Notes: generated by a model not told the origin, from the sequence alone. DNA of 64,000 bases from Armigeres subalbatus (GCF_024139115.2 NW_026943260.1:1-64000); one strand, 5' to 3'. Shown: positions 10,499 to 21,271, numbered from the stretch's first letter. A program made the numbers and translations.

Positions 10499-12205
10499 TC
10501 TCATAAAATATAATTAAAATAAAATAATGAAATATTAAATATGTAACGAAAAAATATATAACTTTAATAAATCATAACACGTATGAAAAATATTTATAAT
10601 AATCCAAAACCAAAACAAACAAAAAATACACAGCGTTACTGTTCCGGTCCTTTATCTCATAGCTCCCACGTTGCAAATAATTAGCAAAAAGAAGTTATTT
10701 ATATAACTAATTGTTTCCTTATACTCCCTTATAATCTTTTATACATTATTACATAGGTTTGCAGCAGTTGGCTGAAACATCTTTTTATACTAATGTTTAT
10801 TTGAGTGATTTTTTCTTTTAATAAATTCATCACTTAATTATTCACTTTTAAAACTATATGTATTTCTAAATACTTTTCACTACACCTTTCCCTTGGATTT
10901 TTTTTAAAGTTTTTTTTAAATAGTTATCACTTATTGCTGTTATCAATTATACTTTCAAATTATAGTAACAAAACCCTTCCAAGATGTATATAATGCTTTA
11001 TTGTTTTACTAAACAATTTTATAATAAAGATAATTTTCAATAATTTTGCATTAGTATTGCAGTAATAGAAAAAAAAATTGACTAAATCTTTCAATTCGAA
11101 ATATGATAAATTAGTATCCATCTTATTAAACATATTGAATATCCAAATAACTACAAAAATTACCTACAATACCTAAAAAATAATGATTCGAACGAATCAA
11201 CATAACTTTAAACAAAATAAAGAAAAAAAATCTCAATTTCAGTAAAATAAAGATCAAATTATTTCACAGCGTTTTGCATCTAGAACAACAACAAAATATA
11301 TACGAGAAAGACAAAAATAGTTTCAAACAAAACATGATAAGTGTATCAATTACATTTGCGGAAGCTACCTACCTAAATTTAAATTTCAATCAAACGTATC
11401 ACAAAAAAAATAACAAGAGAAATTGTTAAACTGAACAACAACGAAAATAAATAACTAATCGGATAATGTGTGTGATGAAATGATGAATAATAACTTAGTG
11501 ACTGTGGTGTTGTGAGAGTAATATATAAAAAAATATCAATTATAAAATAAAAATATGTAAATATAAAATTAATAATGAATTTAAGCAACAAAATATTTAA
11601 TAGAAATAATATGAATCAAAACAAAACAAATCAGAAGAAGTGACTCAAACAAAAAATGTACATTGATCCACAACGTTAATTATATGTTCTTTACTATTAT
11701 TCTTATTGTTCTCATTATTATTGAAAATTTCAGCCCGAAGCGGGTTCATCTCGTTCATATGTCATTTTTATTATTATCGATGTGCATTCATAATACATTT
11801 CATCTAACCTTTCTATTGCATTATATTGCATCTATTATTTCCTATAAACTCATGGGTGAAAAGGCTAAAAATCCCCAGAAATTCGAAAAAAAAAAATCAA
11901 AAACCCGTTAAGTCTTATTATGGGTTTTGACTCAACCCTTTAGGCTTAAAATCCCCAGGAGGTTGTTAGAATAAAAAAATACAATATTTATATTCTCCTT
12001 AGCTATGCGAAAAGGCTTAAAATCCATAGCAAGGAATGCCTGGGTGCTTAAGAATAGTAGAAAAAAGGGTTTGCAGGCCTGCACCCACTTATATATTTAT
12101 TGATGAATTTTTAAATTTTTTATTAAATATCTTGGCTGTGCATATCCACAGCATATGTTTCGAAATGGGCAAATTGATATGAAATTTGCGAAAAAGAATC
12201 GACGT
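10499..12205. other. A/T-rich spacer without a gene
   Basis: Strongly A/T-rich. A motif like aaggcttaaaatccccag recurs three times between about 11860 and 12030, perhaps a decayed LTR or short tandem repeat. No ORF is credible. Confidence 0.5.
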
Positions 12206-12275
12206 GTCTTGGAGGGACTCGAACCCTCAACCTCCTACTCTCTAGATAGGCGTGATAACCCCTACACAACAAGAC
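12206..12275 (-). repeat. tRNA-like sequence (SINE head or tRNA pseudogene)
   Basis: The reverse complement folds as a 70-nt cloverleaf. The acceptor gtcttgt pairs with ccaagac with one mismatch. There is a weak D arm, an anticodon stem cctat/gtagg with loop ctagaga, and a perfect T arm gaggg-ttcgagt-ccctc. The loop places AGA at the anticodon, which would mean serine, but the long variable arm of tRNA-Ser is missing. I therefore prefer a tRNA-derived SINE or pseudogene. Confidence 0.5.
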
Positions 12276-12406
12276 CACTTAAAGGTCACGTTTGCGGAAA
12301 AGCCATCAGAATCCGAGTACCAACCTCCACCGCGGTTAGCTCTCTTTTTTGCAAAATGAATATCTTTCGGATGCTCGGAATCTCGAGCTCGTTCAGTAGC
12401 CGCTAG

Positions 12407-12650
12407 GTTGCGAAGGCCGACGGAGGTCCTTCGTAGCTTAGTTGGTTAAAGCACCAGTCTAGCGTACTGTAGGGTCATGGGTTCGAGTCCCATCGAAGAG
12501 AAAGTGGTTACCTCCAATACATTTTCCAAATCAATATCTTCCACATAACGTACATATTCACATATGAGTTTTCATAACATTGTAAATTAACGTCCAAGTC
12601 GGGTGGTTTAATCCCCGGAAATAGGCAATTACCTTTGATTGAACTAAACA
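12407..12650 (+). repeat. tRNA-like dispersed element, copy 1
   Basis: Contains a tRNA-like core (12428-12498): cttcg...cgaag acceptor, ttagttggttaaagcacc as A box, ggttcgagtcccat as B box. The core is followed by a tail shared with 35195-35451 through ccggaaataggcaattacc. The left inverted repeat seen in that second copy is absent here, so this copy is truncated at its left end. Confidence 0.6.
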
Positions 12651-12696
12651 AAAACTGATAAGAAAATTATTTTGAGCTTTTTAGTGGAATGTCTTC

Positions 12697-12940
12697 ACTT
12701 GTCCTAAGACGAGTTTATACCATCCCATTGAATTCCACCACTTAATTGTATCTTGACAGATACGTATTTCGACCGCAACAGTAAGGCCGTCTTCAGTGTC
12801 TCGTACTTGACTCGACTCGAGTCGAGTCAAGTACGAGACACTGAAGACGGCCTTACTGTTGAGGTCGAAATACGTATCTGTCAAGATACAATTAAGTGGT
12901 GGAATTCAATGGGATGGTATAAACTCGTCTTAGGACAAGT
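12697..12940. mobile_element. Palindromic MITE, copy 1
   Basis: A 244-bp almost perfect palindrome centred at 12818/12819 on ctcgactcgagtcgag. The arms share tacgtatttcgacc, cttcagtgtctcgtacttg and ccaccacttaattgtatc. It is followed directly by the gypsy remnant. A related copy lies at 16375-16628. Flanking motifs like agctttttagtggaatg occur beside both copies and alone near 25541, so the true element may be slightly longer. It has no coding capacity. Confidence 0.85.
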
Positions 12941-12949
12941 AAACAAAAA

Positions 12950-13180
12950 CTTTTAAAACAAAAAAATCAAAGGAAAATACAATATGATAATGTTTTGAAT
13001 CCAGTTTATATAAATATCAACGATACAGTTTATTTAAAAAACGAAAATAGAAGAAAACTTGACTCTTTTTATATCGGACCATATATAATTACTTCAATAT
13101 CAGAACCAAATTGTGAAATTAAAAATGTCAATACAGGAAATACTATCATTGTACACAAAAATCGTATAATTAAGAAGTGA
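12950..13180 (+). pseudogene. Gypsy-type Pol, C-terminal end of integrase
   Basis: The frame up to the stop at 13180 reads as the end of a Ty3/gypsy Pol. A short segment with KLDSFYIGPY matches the chromo-like/GPY-F domain that follows gypsy integrase, and VHKNRIIKK is the usual basic tail. Everything upstream (protease, RT, RNase H, integrase core) is missing; the palindromic MITE abuts it. The polypurine tract and LTR at 13445-13960 sit where the same element's 3' end should be. Confidence 0.7.
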
Positions 13181-13444
13181 ATAATTTTAAGTAGAAGTTA
13201 CACCGAGCCTAACCTCACAAAAAAAAAGTAAAATTCAAAAAATAAGTAAACAAGATGAGGTAGGTGAATGTTCCGAGCTTTAAGCTACGGAGTGAAAAAT
13301 TCGGTTAGAACTATTACTATTAAATAATTATAACTATTAAATAAAACAACCATTATAAAAAAAATATATACATACATTTGTGAAAGACAACTGGAGAAAG
13401 ACACATTTTTAAGAATGATTTCATTACATTGCATCATTCTCCCT

Positions 13445-13455
13445 AAGGGGGATGG
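13445..13455 (+). promoter_or_regulatory. Polypurine tract of gypsy element
   Basis: aagggggatgg lies immediately before a TG-starting sequence. This is the standard plus-strand primer position next to a 3' LTR. Confidence 0.6.
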
Positions 13456-13960
13456 TGTGGCATACCATTAACCAAAACAGTAATTCGAATCAATTAACTC
13501 ACTAGATATAAATATAGCATACCAAAACAACATAGCGCCGACGTAACGAATGTACACAGAATACAACGCGACATTATGATATAATAAACAAAGAAGTCAT
13601 TCACCACCGAGCTGCATCGTTCTATCCTCTCTCTCTCCGGTAGGGATCGAGAGCCGATAACATGCAACGCGGAGGAATCGAATATCAAGCAAGGCGTTTA
13701 TAATTCAATTACCCAATAGCACCGATAATGCTAAGCTATGCAATTTTGAATATCGATCACTCCAGTCGTCTTCTTTTTACCATAACATATTATTCGTAAT
13801 GTATACAAATTATTGAACCCAGAAGGGTATAAATACTTCTAAGCGAATGAGAAATAAATGATTCTGATTCTGAAGCTCGACCTTACTGGATTACTCCATC
13901 TTTGGAAATCAAGTGTTTTCTCTAGTGACCCTACTGGTTGACTCCAGTTAGGCATTCACT
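13456..13960 (+). repeat. Gypsy 3' LTR (approximate right end)
   Basis: Starts tgtggcatacc after the polypurine tract. It contains a TATA box (gggtataaata, 13825-13835) followed closely by an AATAAA signal (about 13852), the normal order of U3 promoter and R-region poly(A) signal in insect gypsy LTRs. The right end is uncertain, near ggcattca at 13950-13958. No second LTR is present, so this is the severed 3' end of an element. Confidence 0.55.
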
Positions 13961-14077
13961 CCCAAAGAGAAAGTCCTAAGTGCCGCTCTTATGTCTCGCC
14001 GCGTGATCGAGTAAAGTGTTTTGGTGAATAATAAGTTAGCCTGGTGGATAGCCCACGGGACCAGGTTAAATACTGGA

Positions 14078-15506
14078 TGACATTGCTCATAAATCATGGT
14101 CAACTTTGTTTTAGTATGGGGGGAATGGTCTTGCTTGACTACCCTATTCAAATGTTGAGTATGTCATGATAACTGCATTATTACATGCCGAAGTTTATTT
14201 TTCAGAATAAAGTGATGTACACACTTAAAATAGATTTCACTGTTCGGTAATTTTTTTGACGAAAAACTTCGGTAAACATGAAAAATTACAGTACGTTCGG
14301 TAAACAAGATTAAATTTACCGGATTTCGGTAAAATTTTACCGAACAAACTGTATTTCCTAAATGATTTGACAGACTTCGGCAGTTAAATTTACAGTTCGT
14401 TCTGTAAAATCGAATAATCGCCGTACATTGTAAAATAAATACCGAACAAACTGCAAAACAAATTCTGTTTTACAGTACTCCGGTAAATCGTTGAGCTGTC
14501 AAACTGTCATATTCATTATTGTTTAATCAATTTTGTATGAAGCTAGCGGCTGTTTCAGAGTTGTAATAATAATTTTTATTAGATTCTGGATTCATCATGG
14601 AAAAACTAAAATGTTGAAAGGAAAAATGATAACAGGTATGTTACTTTCATAATCAAGTAATTTGTATTTCACCGCAATAATTTTGTTTCAGCTTCTTCCA
14701 TTGGAAACAATTTACTAGGAAATTGAGGCTGAATATTCATTTGAATTTAATTTACGTTCATCGTTAGTAGCTAAGTAATGCTTGTACACCAGATGCTCCG
14801 AATACAAAAGCTAAACCTGATTTTCTCTAAATCCAATATTACTGAAAAAAAGTCCATTAAATAAAGAAGTCATGCGTTTAAACTGTGTATTTTATTTGAT
14901 AACAACTAAAAGCATCAGTTTCATTTTTCCCATTCAAAGCGAAAAAACAACCGAAACGTACGGTAAATTTGTTTTTCGAATTACCGAACTGTACGGTACT
15001 TTTTTGACAGATCATCAAAAACTAAAACTACCGAACGATCAGTAATCTTTTCATTTACCGAACTAATTACCGAACGTTCAGCTGTTGAAAGTTCGGTAAA
15101 AAATTACCGTACACTGTAAAATATTTTAAGTGTGTATGAACGAAACTTCCGAAAACCTCCAGAAGAACCCAAAATTATTATTTTTCTGGTTTTTAGGCAT
15201 TTTTTTTCAGCCAAATCTTCTAGAAAGTCATAGAATAAGCCCTCTAAACATCCTAGTATCAATGACGAAGTGGTAGATAATAGTCTAAAGAAGCTACTCA
15301 CTACTAATGCTTTTACTATGTGGAGTAGATGCATTCAGACGGCATTTCTATAAAAAGGCCGAAAAATCACAAATTTCGTTTGATGCTCCTCCAAATATCC
15401 GTGGATTTGGCTGAAAATTGGTCAGGAGACTCCATTTAAGATATTCATTGAAATAGAGGGATGGCACTTTGAATCTGGAATACTTTTTAAAATGGTGAAT
15501 AGGTCT
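14078..15506 (-). repeat. Dispersed repeat, copy R, split by an insertion
   Basis: Reverse-complement relative of 8032-8604. The left part (14078-14219) and right part (15135-15506) are contiguous in the other copy and are separated here by the 915-bp TA-flanked element. Confidence 0.75.
14220..15134. mobile_element. Non-autonomous DNA transposon with TA target duplication
   Basis: The termini cacacttaaaat...attttaagtgtg are inverted repeats. TA flanks both ends (14218-14219 and 15135-15136). The related repeat at 8.46 kb has a single TA at the same spot, so the boundaries are fixed by an empty site. Subterminal zones on both sides carry many ttcggtaa/ttaccgaa motifs that could bind a transposase. 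The centre has a consensus-like 56-nt intron (14636-14691) and an AATAAA near 14857. No transposase is encoded. TA duplication fits the Tc1/mariner superfamily or other TA-targeting groups. Confidence 0.8.
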
Positions 15507-15521
15507 ATTCCACATGCCTAG

Positions 15522-15522
15522 T

Positions 15523-15553
<31 letters not shown>

Positions 15554-15554
15554 C
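15522..15554. repeat. (ATG)n microsatellite
   Basis: About ten tandem atg triplets. Such a run is often the variable 3' tail of a retroposon, but no such element is proven here. Confidence 0.85.
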
Positions 15555-15871
15555 GATGGTCCCGCCACATACCCCTACAAAGGTTTGAGCTAGACGATTT
15601 ATCTTTATGATAATTAATAATGATCAATTTTAATCAGATTTGGCAAACAATAAACGATCCAATTAGTTCCACAGATATAAATAACATTATCATATAACAT
15701 CGCTATACAGCAAAAACATAAGTTAGTAAAAAGAAACAGTTGAATTCCACCACAGGGTTTTGCAAGCATCATCAGTGATACAGCGAGTCTGATTAAGATC
15801 CAAAACTTGTGATACCTCTCGCATGATGCCAAACGTTTCGTCAAGAAACGCGTACTCAAACTATTCTCGCT

Positions 15872-16075
15872 AGTAGGGACATGGCAGGTATTTTCGTCTG
15901 TTCGTCATAGTCTCGAAAACCAATAAAAGAGACGCTTTTTTGTAAAACTCATACGTACCAAATCGTAAGCTCAGGAGAAACGTTCTGCTATAGTGGAGTA
16001 TTAGCAAATGTACGTTGCTTTCGTTGGTTTTAGCCCCTATGACGATGGACGGAAATACCTGCCGTGTCCCTACCA
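15872..16075. mobile_element. MITE with about 50-bp inverted repeats
   Basis: Left gtagggacatggcaggtat and right atacctgccgtgtccctac are inverted, and the match continues inward toward ctcgaaaacc/ggttttagcccc. Sequences of about 75 bp on its two sides (15801-15870 and 16100-16170) resemble each other directly, around aaaacttgtg and acctctc. It seems to sit in or between tandem units. Confidence 0.65.
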
Positions 16076-16374
16076 CTAATTTACTCGAAAAAATTCAAAA
16101 CTTGTGTGACCTCTCCGTAGATACTAAAAGTCTCGATAAAATCGCATTCTATCTGAGAGCTCACTACTTTTCTTAGTATCCTTCAAACAGTTCCAAATGT
16201 TTCAAGTATTGATTATAAAATCGTAAAAAGTCATTTATACCTGTATTTCGCGCGCGATTCTCAAACATTTGTAGACTACACAAAAGAATGTAAAAATACA
16301 ACTCAATAAATAAAATACCATCATCATAATCGAGGCGAACAAAATAGTCTATAAGCGCCCTAATGAAATAAATC

Positions 16375-16628
16375 ACCATCTAAGACGAATTAAGTACTGT
16401 CCATTTAATTCCACCAGTTAATTTTCGTTATTTTTGCAGATACGTATTTCGACCACAACTGTGTGGTCGTCTTCAGTGTCTTGTACTTGACTCGACTTGT
16501 CGACTAGTCGAGTCAAGTACAAGACACTGAAGACGACCACACAGTTGTGGTCGAAATACGTATCTGCAAAGATAACGAAAATTAACTGGTGGAATTAAAT
16601 GGACAGTACCTAATTCGTCTTAGACGGT
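16375..16628. mobile_element. Palindromic MITE, copy 2
   Basis: Same family as 12697-12940. The palindrome is centred near 16501 on a gtcgac core, with arms containing tacgtatttcgaccacaac and cttcagtgtcttgtacttg. It has diverged in the outer arms (atttaattccaccagttaa). A subterminal motif acattccactaaaagagc follows at its right. Confidence 0.8.
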
Positions 16629-16651
16629 TGAATACATTCCACTAAAAGAGC

Positions 16652-17572
16652 TATATATATTTTTCTGAAATAAATCATTTACATTCTTCAAGAAAAGATA
16701 TCCGTTATCACAAACTTCGTCAAGATACACAATTAGTCAATACTAAAAACTTAAATCTGTTTGAAAAACAGCTTTTACGTGTGAAATACAAGGTCTCTTG
16801 GACTGGGATAGTGTCCTTGCACTCTTGATGTGTATAGGCATCGAATTGAATACGTTCATTCCTTTATAAAACAATGAATTTTGTGGATTGGATTTCAAAT
16901 TTGCCATCATTGTTTATTATTGTCAAGTGAAAAGTTTTAGATTATTTCATTATTTTGGCTTTCTCGTACAACAAAGTTCCGGAAAGCTATCGGATTACTC
17001 AGAAAAAGAACTTTTGATAGAAGGCTCGAAGACCCATAGTGTTATATACCGATTTGAGTGAATAGCGTGAATAGGCTGGTTCTTTCTTCATCGGGCAACC
17101 AAAGGAGTTGCACGCTCGAAAAGACAGCACACAAGCGATCAAACCAAGGGATAGCTCGTTCAGCGGAAATAGACCGCACATTTGGCGATCCTCACAGATT
17201 GTACCTGGTTGGAAATTTTTGTTTTGTAAGTACACTCCCCCCACAATTATGGAACACTTTTGCCAAAAAGTAATAATTTCAATTTGATCACTGTTTTCAA
17301 TGGAAAATTATTTTCTATCAGCAAAATGAGATATCTACCTAGCAATCCATCATGATTTTGACTTCTTCACATGCTCAAAATGCTCTGAATTTGATTTATT
17401 CGAAAACAATTGAATTGATCAGTGTTCCATAATGACGTTCCGTTCCGTAATGACGTTCTTTATGTTCCATAAAGACGGCAAAATTTTCCCACAATTATGG
17501 AACAGTTTAGTATTTCCTGTATAAATCGCTTCTCAAACATTGTTCGAATCGAATTCCACGATTGTAAGAAAT
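16652..17572. other. No recognisable gene
   Basis: Intergenic sequence. The phrase cacaattatggaaca occurs twice (about 17240 and 17490) with ttccataatgacg between; this may be a decayed short repeat. No supported ORF. Confidence 0.45.
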
Positions 17573-17739
17573 AATTCTCGCTTAACTTTTCAAAAGGACC
17601 TAAGTAAACATTTTTTTCATGAATTTATTTGAATAGCGTAATCAACAGAATAAAATGAAAGGTTTTGATTGCAGTACTCAAATTAATTCATGAAAAAAAT
17701 GTTACTTCGTTCGTCGTTTTGAAAAGTTAAGCGAGAATT
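17573..17739. mobile_element. Foldback MITE, copy 1
   Basis: A 167-bp hairpin with arms aattctcgcttaacttttc and gaaaagttaagcgagaatt, then aagtaaacattttttt and its complement inside. The second copy is at 34134-34297. It is non-coding and belongs to a short hairpin family. Confidence 0.8.
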
Positions 17740-18281
17740 GTAGGTTAGTGTTATATTGCAGCAATAGCATTGGCGGTATGAATGAATTTGTGGCTAATAT
17801 TTGCCACGGCATACAAAAACAAGGCACTATCGACATGTATGTAAACATCAATTTTCGTTGTAAACAATTTACGTCACTACTATCGCTGCTCGAGATGAAG
17901 CAAGCCAACGCTCTACGATTAAATTTGGCCGTCTTTTGTATTCGTTCATACTGCGACAGCAATCACGTCACTTTTGAACTGTCATTTTCTTTACGAGCCT
18001 ATCTTGTTTCTGTATACCGTGATATTTGCATTAGAACGGCATTGTTTACATTCGCCGTTTACAAATCCTAACAATGGTTTTCATGTATTAATATCTACAA
18101 TTGGTCGATTTAGTAGTGTTTTTTTTTTGTTCTTTATTAAGGTGTTTTTTTATTCTAGATTAAGTTCAACACCGGGATTTAGTGGCGTGTTAGATGTAAT
18201 TGAATACTGAGAAAGTCGTTAGGCGTTCCATAACCGTGAGGGTAGTGTATCCTGTGGGCGTGATCGGGTCATTTTTTTTCT
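17740..18281. other. No recognisable gene
   Basis: Contains overlapping short frames on both strands (for example 17748-18071) without a family signature. Confidence 0.45.
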
Positions 18282-18545
18282 TCGGTTTCGACTTGTGATG
18301 TCGAAGGGAAGAGCGCCGGAATAAATGATTTGTTTTCTCATCGGTTTCGACTTGTAATGTCGAAGACGCTCTGGATTGAATAATTTACTCATCGGTTTCG
18401 ATTTGTGATGTCGAAGGCATTCTGGAAGAGCGTCGATTGAACGATTTGCTCATCGGTTTCTACTTGTGATGTCAAGGACGCTCTGGAAGAGCGCCAGCAG
18501 AAATGATTGGTTTTTTCATCGGTTTCGATTTGTGATGTTGAAGCT
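18282..18545 (+). repeat. Minisatellite, five units with a built-in hairpin
   Basis: tcggtttcga(c/t)ttgtgatg recurs at about 18282, 18341, 18392, 18453 and 18519, spaced 51-66 bases apart. Each unit carries ttcgacttgtgatgtcgaa, a short hairpin, then gacgctctggaagagcgcc, a second hairpin. The array ends about 140 bases before the foldback insertion at 18694. Confidence 0.75.
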
Positions 18546-18682
18546 GCTGTGGTAAAGCGCCATAGACACCATAGACAGCTAAGGGAAGCCTTCGGCTACC
18601 TGTTGGTGTTGTTGGTTTGTGTGGGAGTGCCATCAGATTGGAGAAATCGACGTTTGAATTTTTGTTTACAAAATCACATACG

Positions 18683-18693
18683 TCCTTTTGAAT
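18683..18693. repeat. TSD of GGCCGAA foldback element (left)
   Basis: tccttttgaat, exactly repeated at 20088-20098 on the other side of the 1.4 kb insertion. Confidence 0.7.
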
Positions 18694-20087
18694 GGTTTCC
18701 GGCCATTAGGCCGAATGGCCATTAGGCCGAATTTGCAAAAAGAAGCAAAAAGAGAAAAATGAGAAGTTCTTCTTTCACCTTAGTACTTCTCTCTTCCCCC
18801 TTTTTGTATCTACTTTCTTCCTTCTTCCTTCTTCTCTTTCCTTCTCCCGTTTTCCTTCTTCCGTCTTCCCTCTTTCTTCTTCCTTCTTTCTTCTTCCTTC
18901 TTCTTTCTTCCTTCTTCCTTCTTCTTTCTTCCTTCTTCCTTCTTCAATCTTCCTTTTTCCTTCTTCCATATTCCATCTTTCTTCTTTCTTCTTCCTTATT
19001 CCTTCTTCCTTCTTCTTTCTTCCTTCTTCCTTCTTCCTTCTTCCTTCTTTCTTCTTTCTTCTTCCTTCTTCCTTTTTTCTTCTTCCTTTTTTTCTTCTTC
19101 CTTCTTCCTTCTTCCTTCTTCCTTCTTCTTTCTTCCTTCTTCTTTCTTCCTTCTTCCTTCTTCCTTCTTCCTCCTTTCTTCTTCCTTCTTCCTTCTTCCT
19201 TTTTCCTTCTTCCCTTTTCCATCTTCCTTCTTCCTGCTTCCTTCTTCCTTCTTCTTTCTTCCTTCTTTCTTCTTTCTTCTTTCCTCTTCTTTCTTTCTTC
19301 TTCCTTCTTCCTCCTTCCTTTTTCCTTCTTCCTTCTTTGTTCTTCCTTCTTCCTTCTTCCCTTTTCCTTCTTCCTTTTTCCATCTTCCTTCTTCCTTCTT
19401 CCTTCTTTCTTCTTTCTTCTCACTTCTTTCTTCTACCTTCTTCCTCCTTCTTTTTTCCTTCTTTCTTCTTCCTTCTTTCTTCTTTCTTCATCCTTCTTCC
19501 TTCTTCTTCTTCTTTCTTCCTTCTTCTTTCTTCCTTCTTCTTTCTTCTTTCTTCCTTCTTTCTTCTTCTTTCTTCTTCTTTCTTCTTACATCCTTCTTCC
19601 TTCTTACTTTCTCCTTCTTACTTCTTCTTCCTTCTTCCTTCTCCCTTCTTCAATCTTCCTTTTTCCTTCTTCCTTCTTTCTTCTTCCTTTCTACCTTCTT
19701 TCATCTTCCTTCTTCCTTCTTCCATATTCCTTATTCCTTATTCCTTATTCTTTCTTCCTTCTATTTTTTTTCTTCTTTATTCCTTCTTCCTTCTTTTTCC
19801 CTCGTTTTCCTTCTTTCTTTTTCCTTCTTTTTTCTTCCTTCTTCCTTCTTTTTTCTTTCTTCTTCCTTCTTACTTCTTCCTTCTTCCTCCTTTTTCCTTT
19901 TTTCTTCTTCCTTCTTCCATCTCCCTCCTCCCCTTTTTCTTTTTTTTCATCTTCCGTTCTACTTCTTCCTCACTTCGCACTAGTCACTTCTAGCTCCCCA
20001 GTACTCATTCGGCCTAATGGCCTTCGGCCTAATGGCCTTCGGCCTAAAGACCTTCGGCCTAACGGCCTTCGGCCTAATGACCCAGCA
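18694..20087. mobile_element. Inverted-GGCCGAA foldback element with polypyrimidine core
   Basis: The left end carries two units of ggccattaggccgaat. The right end carries about five units of the complement (ttcggcctaatggcc, slightly varied). Between them lie about 1.2 kb of almost pure C/T on the plus strand (about 18766-19965), built from variants of cttccttctt. Short edges like aatgagaagttctt and cacttctagctcc separate core from arms. An exact 11-bp duplication flanks the whole. The long frames across the core come from the simple repeat, not from a gene. How such an element moves is unknown; an 11-bp TSD would fit a retroposed or an unclassified DNA element. Confidence 0.65.
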
Positions 20088-20098
20088 TCCTTTTGAAT
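20088..20098. repeat. TSD of GGCCGAA foldback element (right)
   Basis: Second exact tccttttgaat. Confidence 0.7.
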
Positions 20099-20715
20099 AA
20101 GTATCTGAGAATTAACATGTCTGGCTGAAATTCTTTTTTAACCTCAAATGGAGATAAAATCTCGCGTGATTTTTTAAAACGTCTTAAGTCCACAAGAGAG
20201 GCTCTCTTTGTTTACTTTCTCTTTCGATTATTACGAAGCCATACTAACATTTACATCGGATTTTTTCACCGAGATCTGAAGAAAATAGCTTTGTTCAGCG
20301 TGTTGAGGTGGAAATGTTGTAATAATTGCAAAACTAGCTTCGCTACTAATGAAAGAGAGTCTTTCATTTGGACATACGACGTTTTCAAAAATCATGCTAG
20401 AAATAAGGGTTGCTGTTTGACATTAGCTTTCTGATTACTATCAATGTGGTTAAATAGCCGTGAATATTACTTTATTTTCAATTTTACTTTCCTTACGTTA
20501 AGAAAATAATGATGCGGACGCCTAATCTAGAATTCAAATGAACAAACGCTCACTTAGAGTGATTGATTGTTTATTCTCGCGAAGGATGAACAATTGAACA
20601 AATTAAGGAAATGCTAATACTGTTGTGTAGAAGCTGCATAGGTCACATCACTTTCCATGGTGAATTCCGATTTATGTTACTGATTACCCCACCCAACTAA
20701 CCAAACTTCCTTCCG
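20099..20715. other. No recognisable gene
   Basis: Intergenic sequence; nothing identifiable. Confidence 0.5.
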
Positions 20716-20955
20716 GTGGTAATTGTGGAGATGCAGAGGTGTTCTCGGTCTCTAGTAGTAACAATAACCACACACTAACATTCTGACTGTAAGGACTTGA
20801 CCGGTGCCGTTATTGATCAACATTTGCGAGCTGCTGAAACGTGCACTTCGAGAGTAGATGGTAAATCCCAACCATTACTCACTTGGATCGAGGTGCAATT
20901 TGCACTTCTGATCAATCACGGAGTAGCAACTATTGAAATATACAGTCAGACTAAG
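20716..20955 (+). repeat. Dispersed middle-repetitive sequence, copy 2
   Basis: Diverged relative of 9970-10205, sharing tggagatgcagagg, ctcggtctctagtag, gtaaggacttgaccgg and tcaatcacggagtagcaact in the same order. Confidence 0.55.
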
Positions 20956-21172
20956 CTAAAGCTTTATAATGTATTTTTTTCAATACATTTTATGATGCAC
21001 GAGAAAGGCATCATCGCCGCTAGGTGGGTTAATCTGATTTTTTTTATTAGGAAATCGCTTTATCAAACAATGTAACCAAACAAATCGAATGCTTTTTCAG
21101 TTCATTCTACTGGGCAGATTTTATGTCCGATTATCACTAACATTTTCCTCTCTTGATTCTCTTCTTATCATA

Positions 21173-21271
21173 GATTTCCTGGAGATCCAGAGCTAAAAGA
21201 CGTATGTCCTGCGTGCATGCTCCCAAGTTCATTACCATACCGACATCGTTGTCGCCACATTGCCATTCAGG
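21173..21271 (-). mobile_element. RTE fragment (about 100 bp)
   Basis: Matches the minus strand of the RTE family between the endonuclease linker and RT, around cctggagatcc, gtatgtcctgcg and caagttcattaccatacc. It resembles copies B and D more than A. No ends or TSDs are recognisable. Confidence 0.7.

Noticed and set aside
12206..12275. A functional tRNA gene
   Set aside because: Cloverleaf is good, but the anticodon AGA implies serine without the long variable arm, and one acceptor pair is mismatched. A SINE or pseudogene is safer.
18759..20096. A 445-codon open frame, Ser/Phe/Leu/Pro-rich
   Set aside because: It is translation of the polypyrimidine tract; frames on both strands are open because C/T-only sequence contains no stop codon. 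No start context, domain or codon bias.
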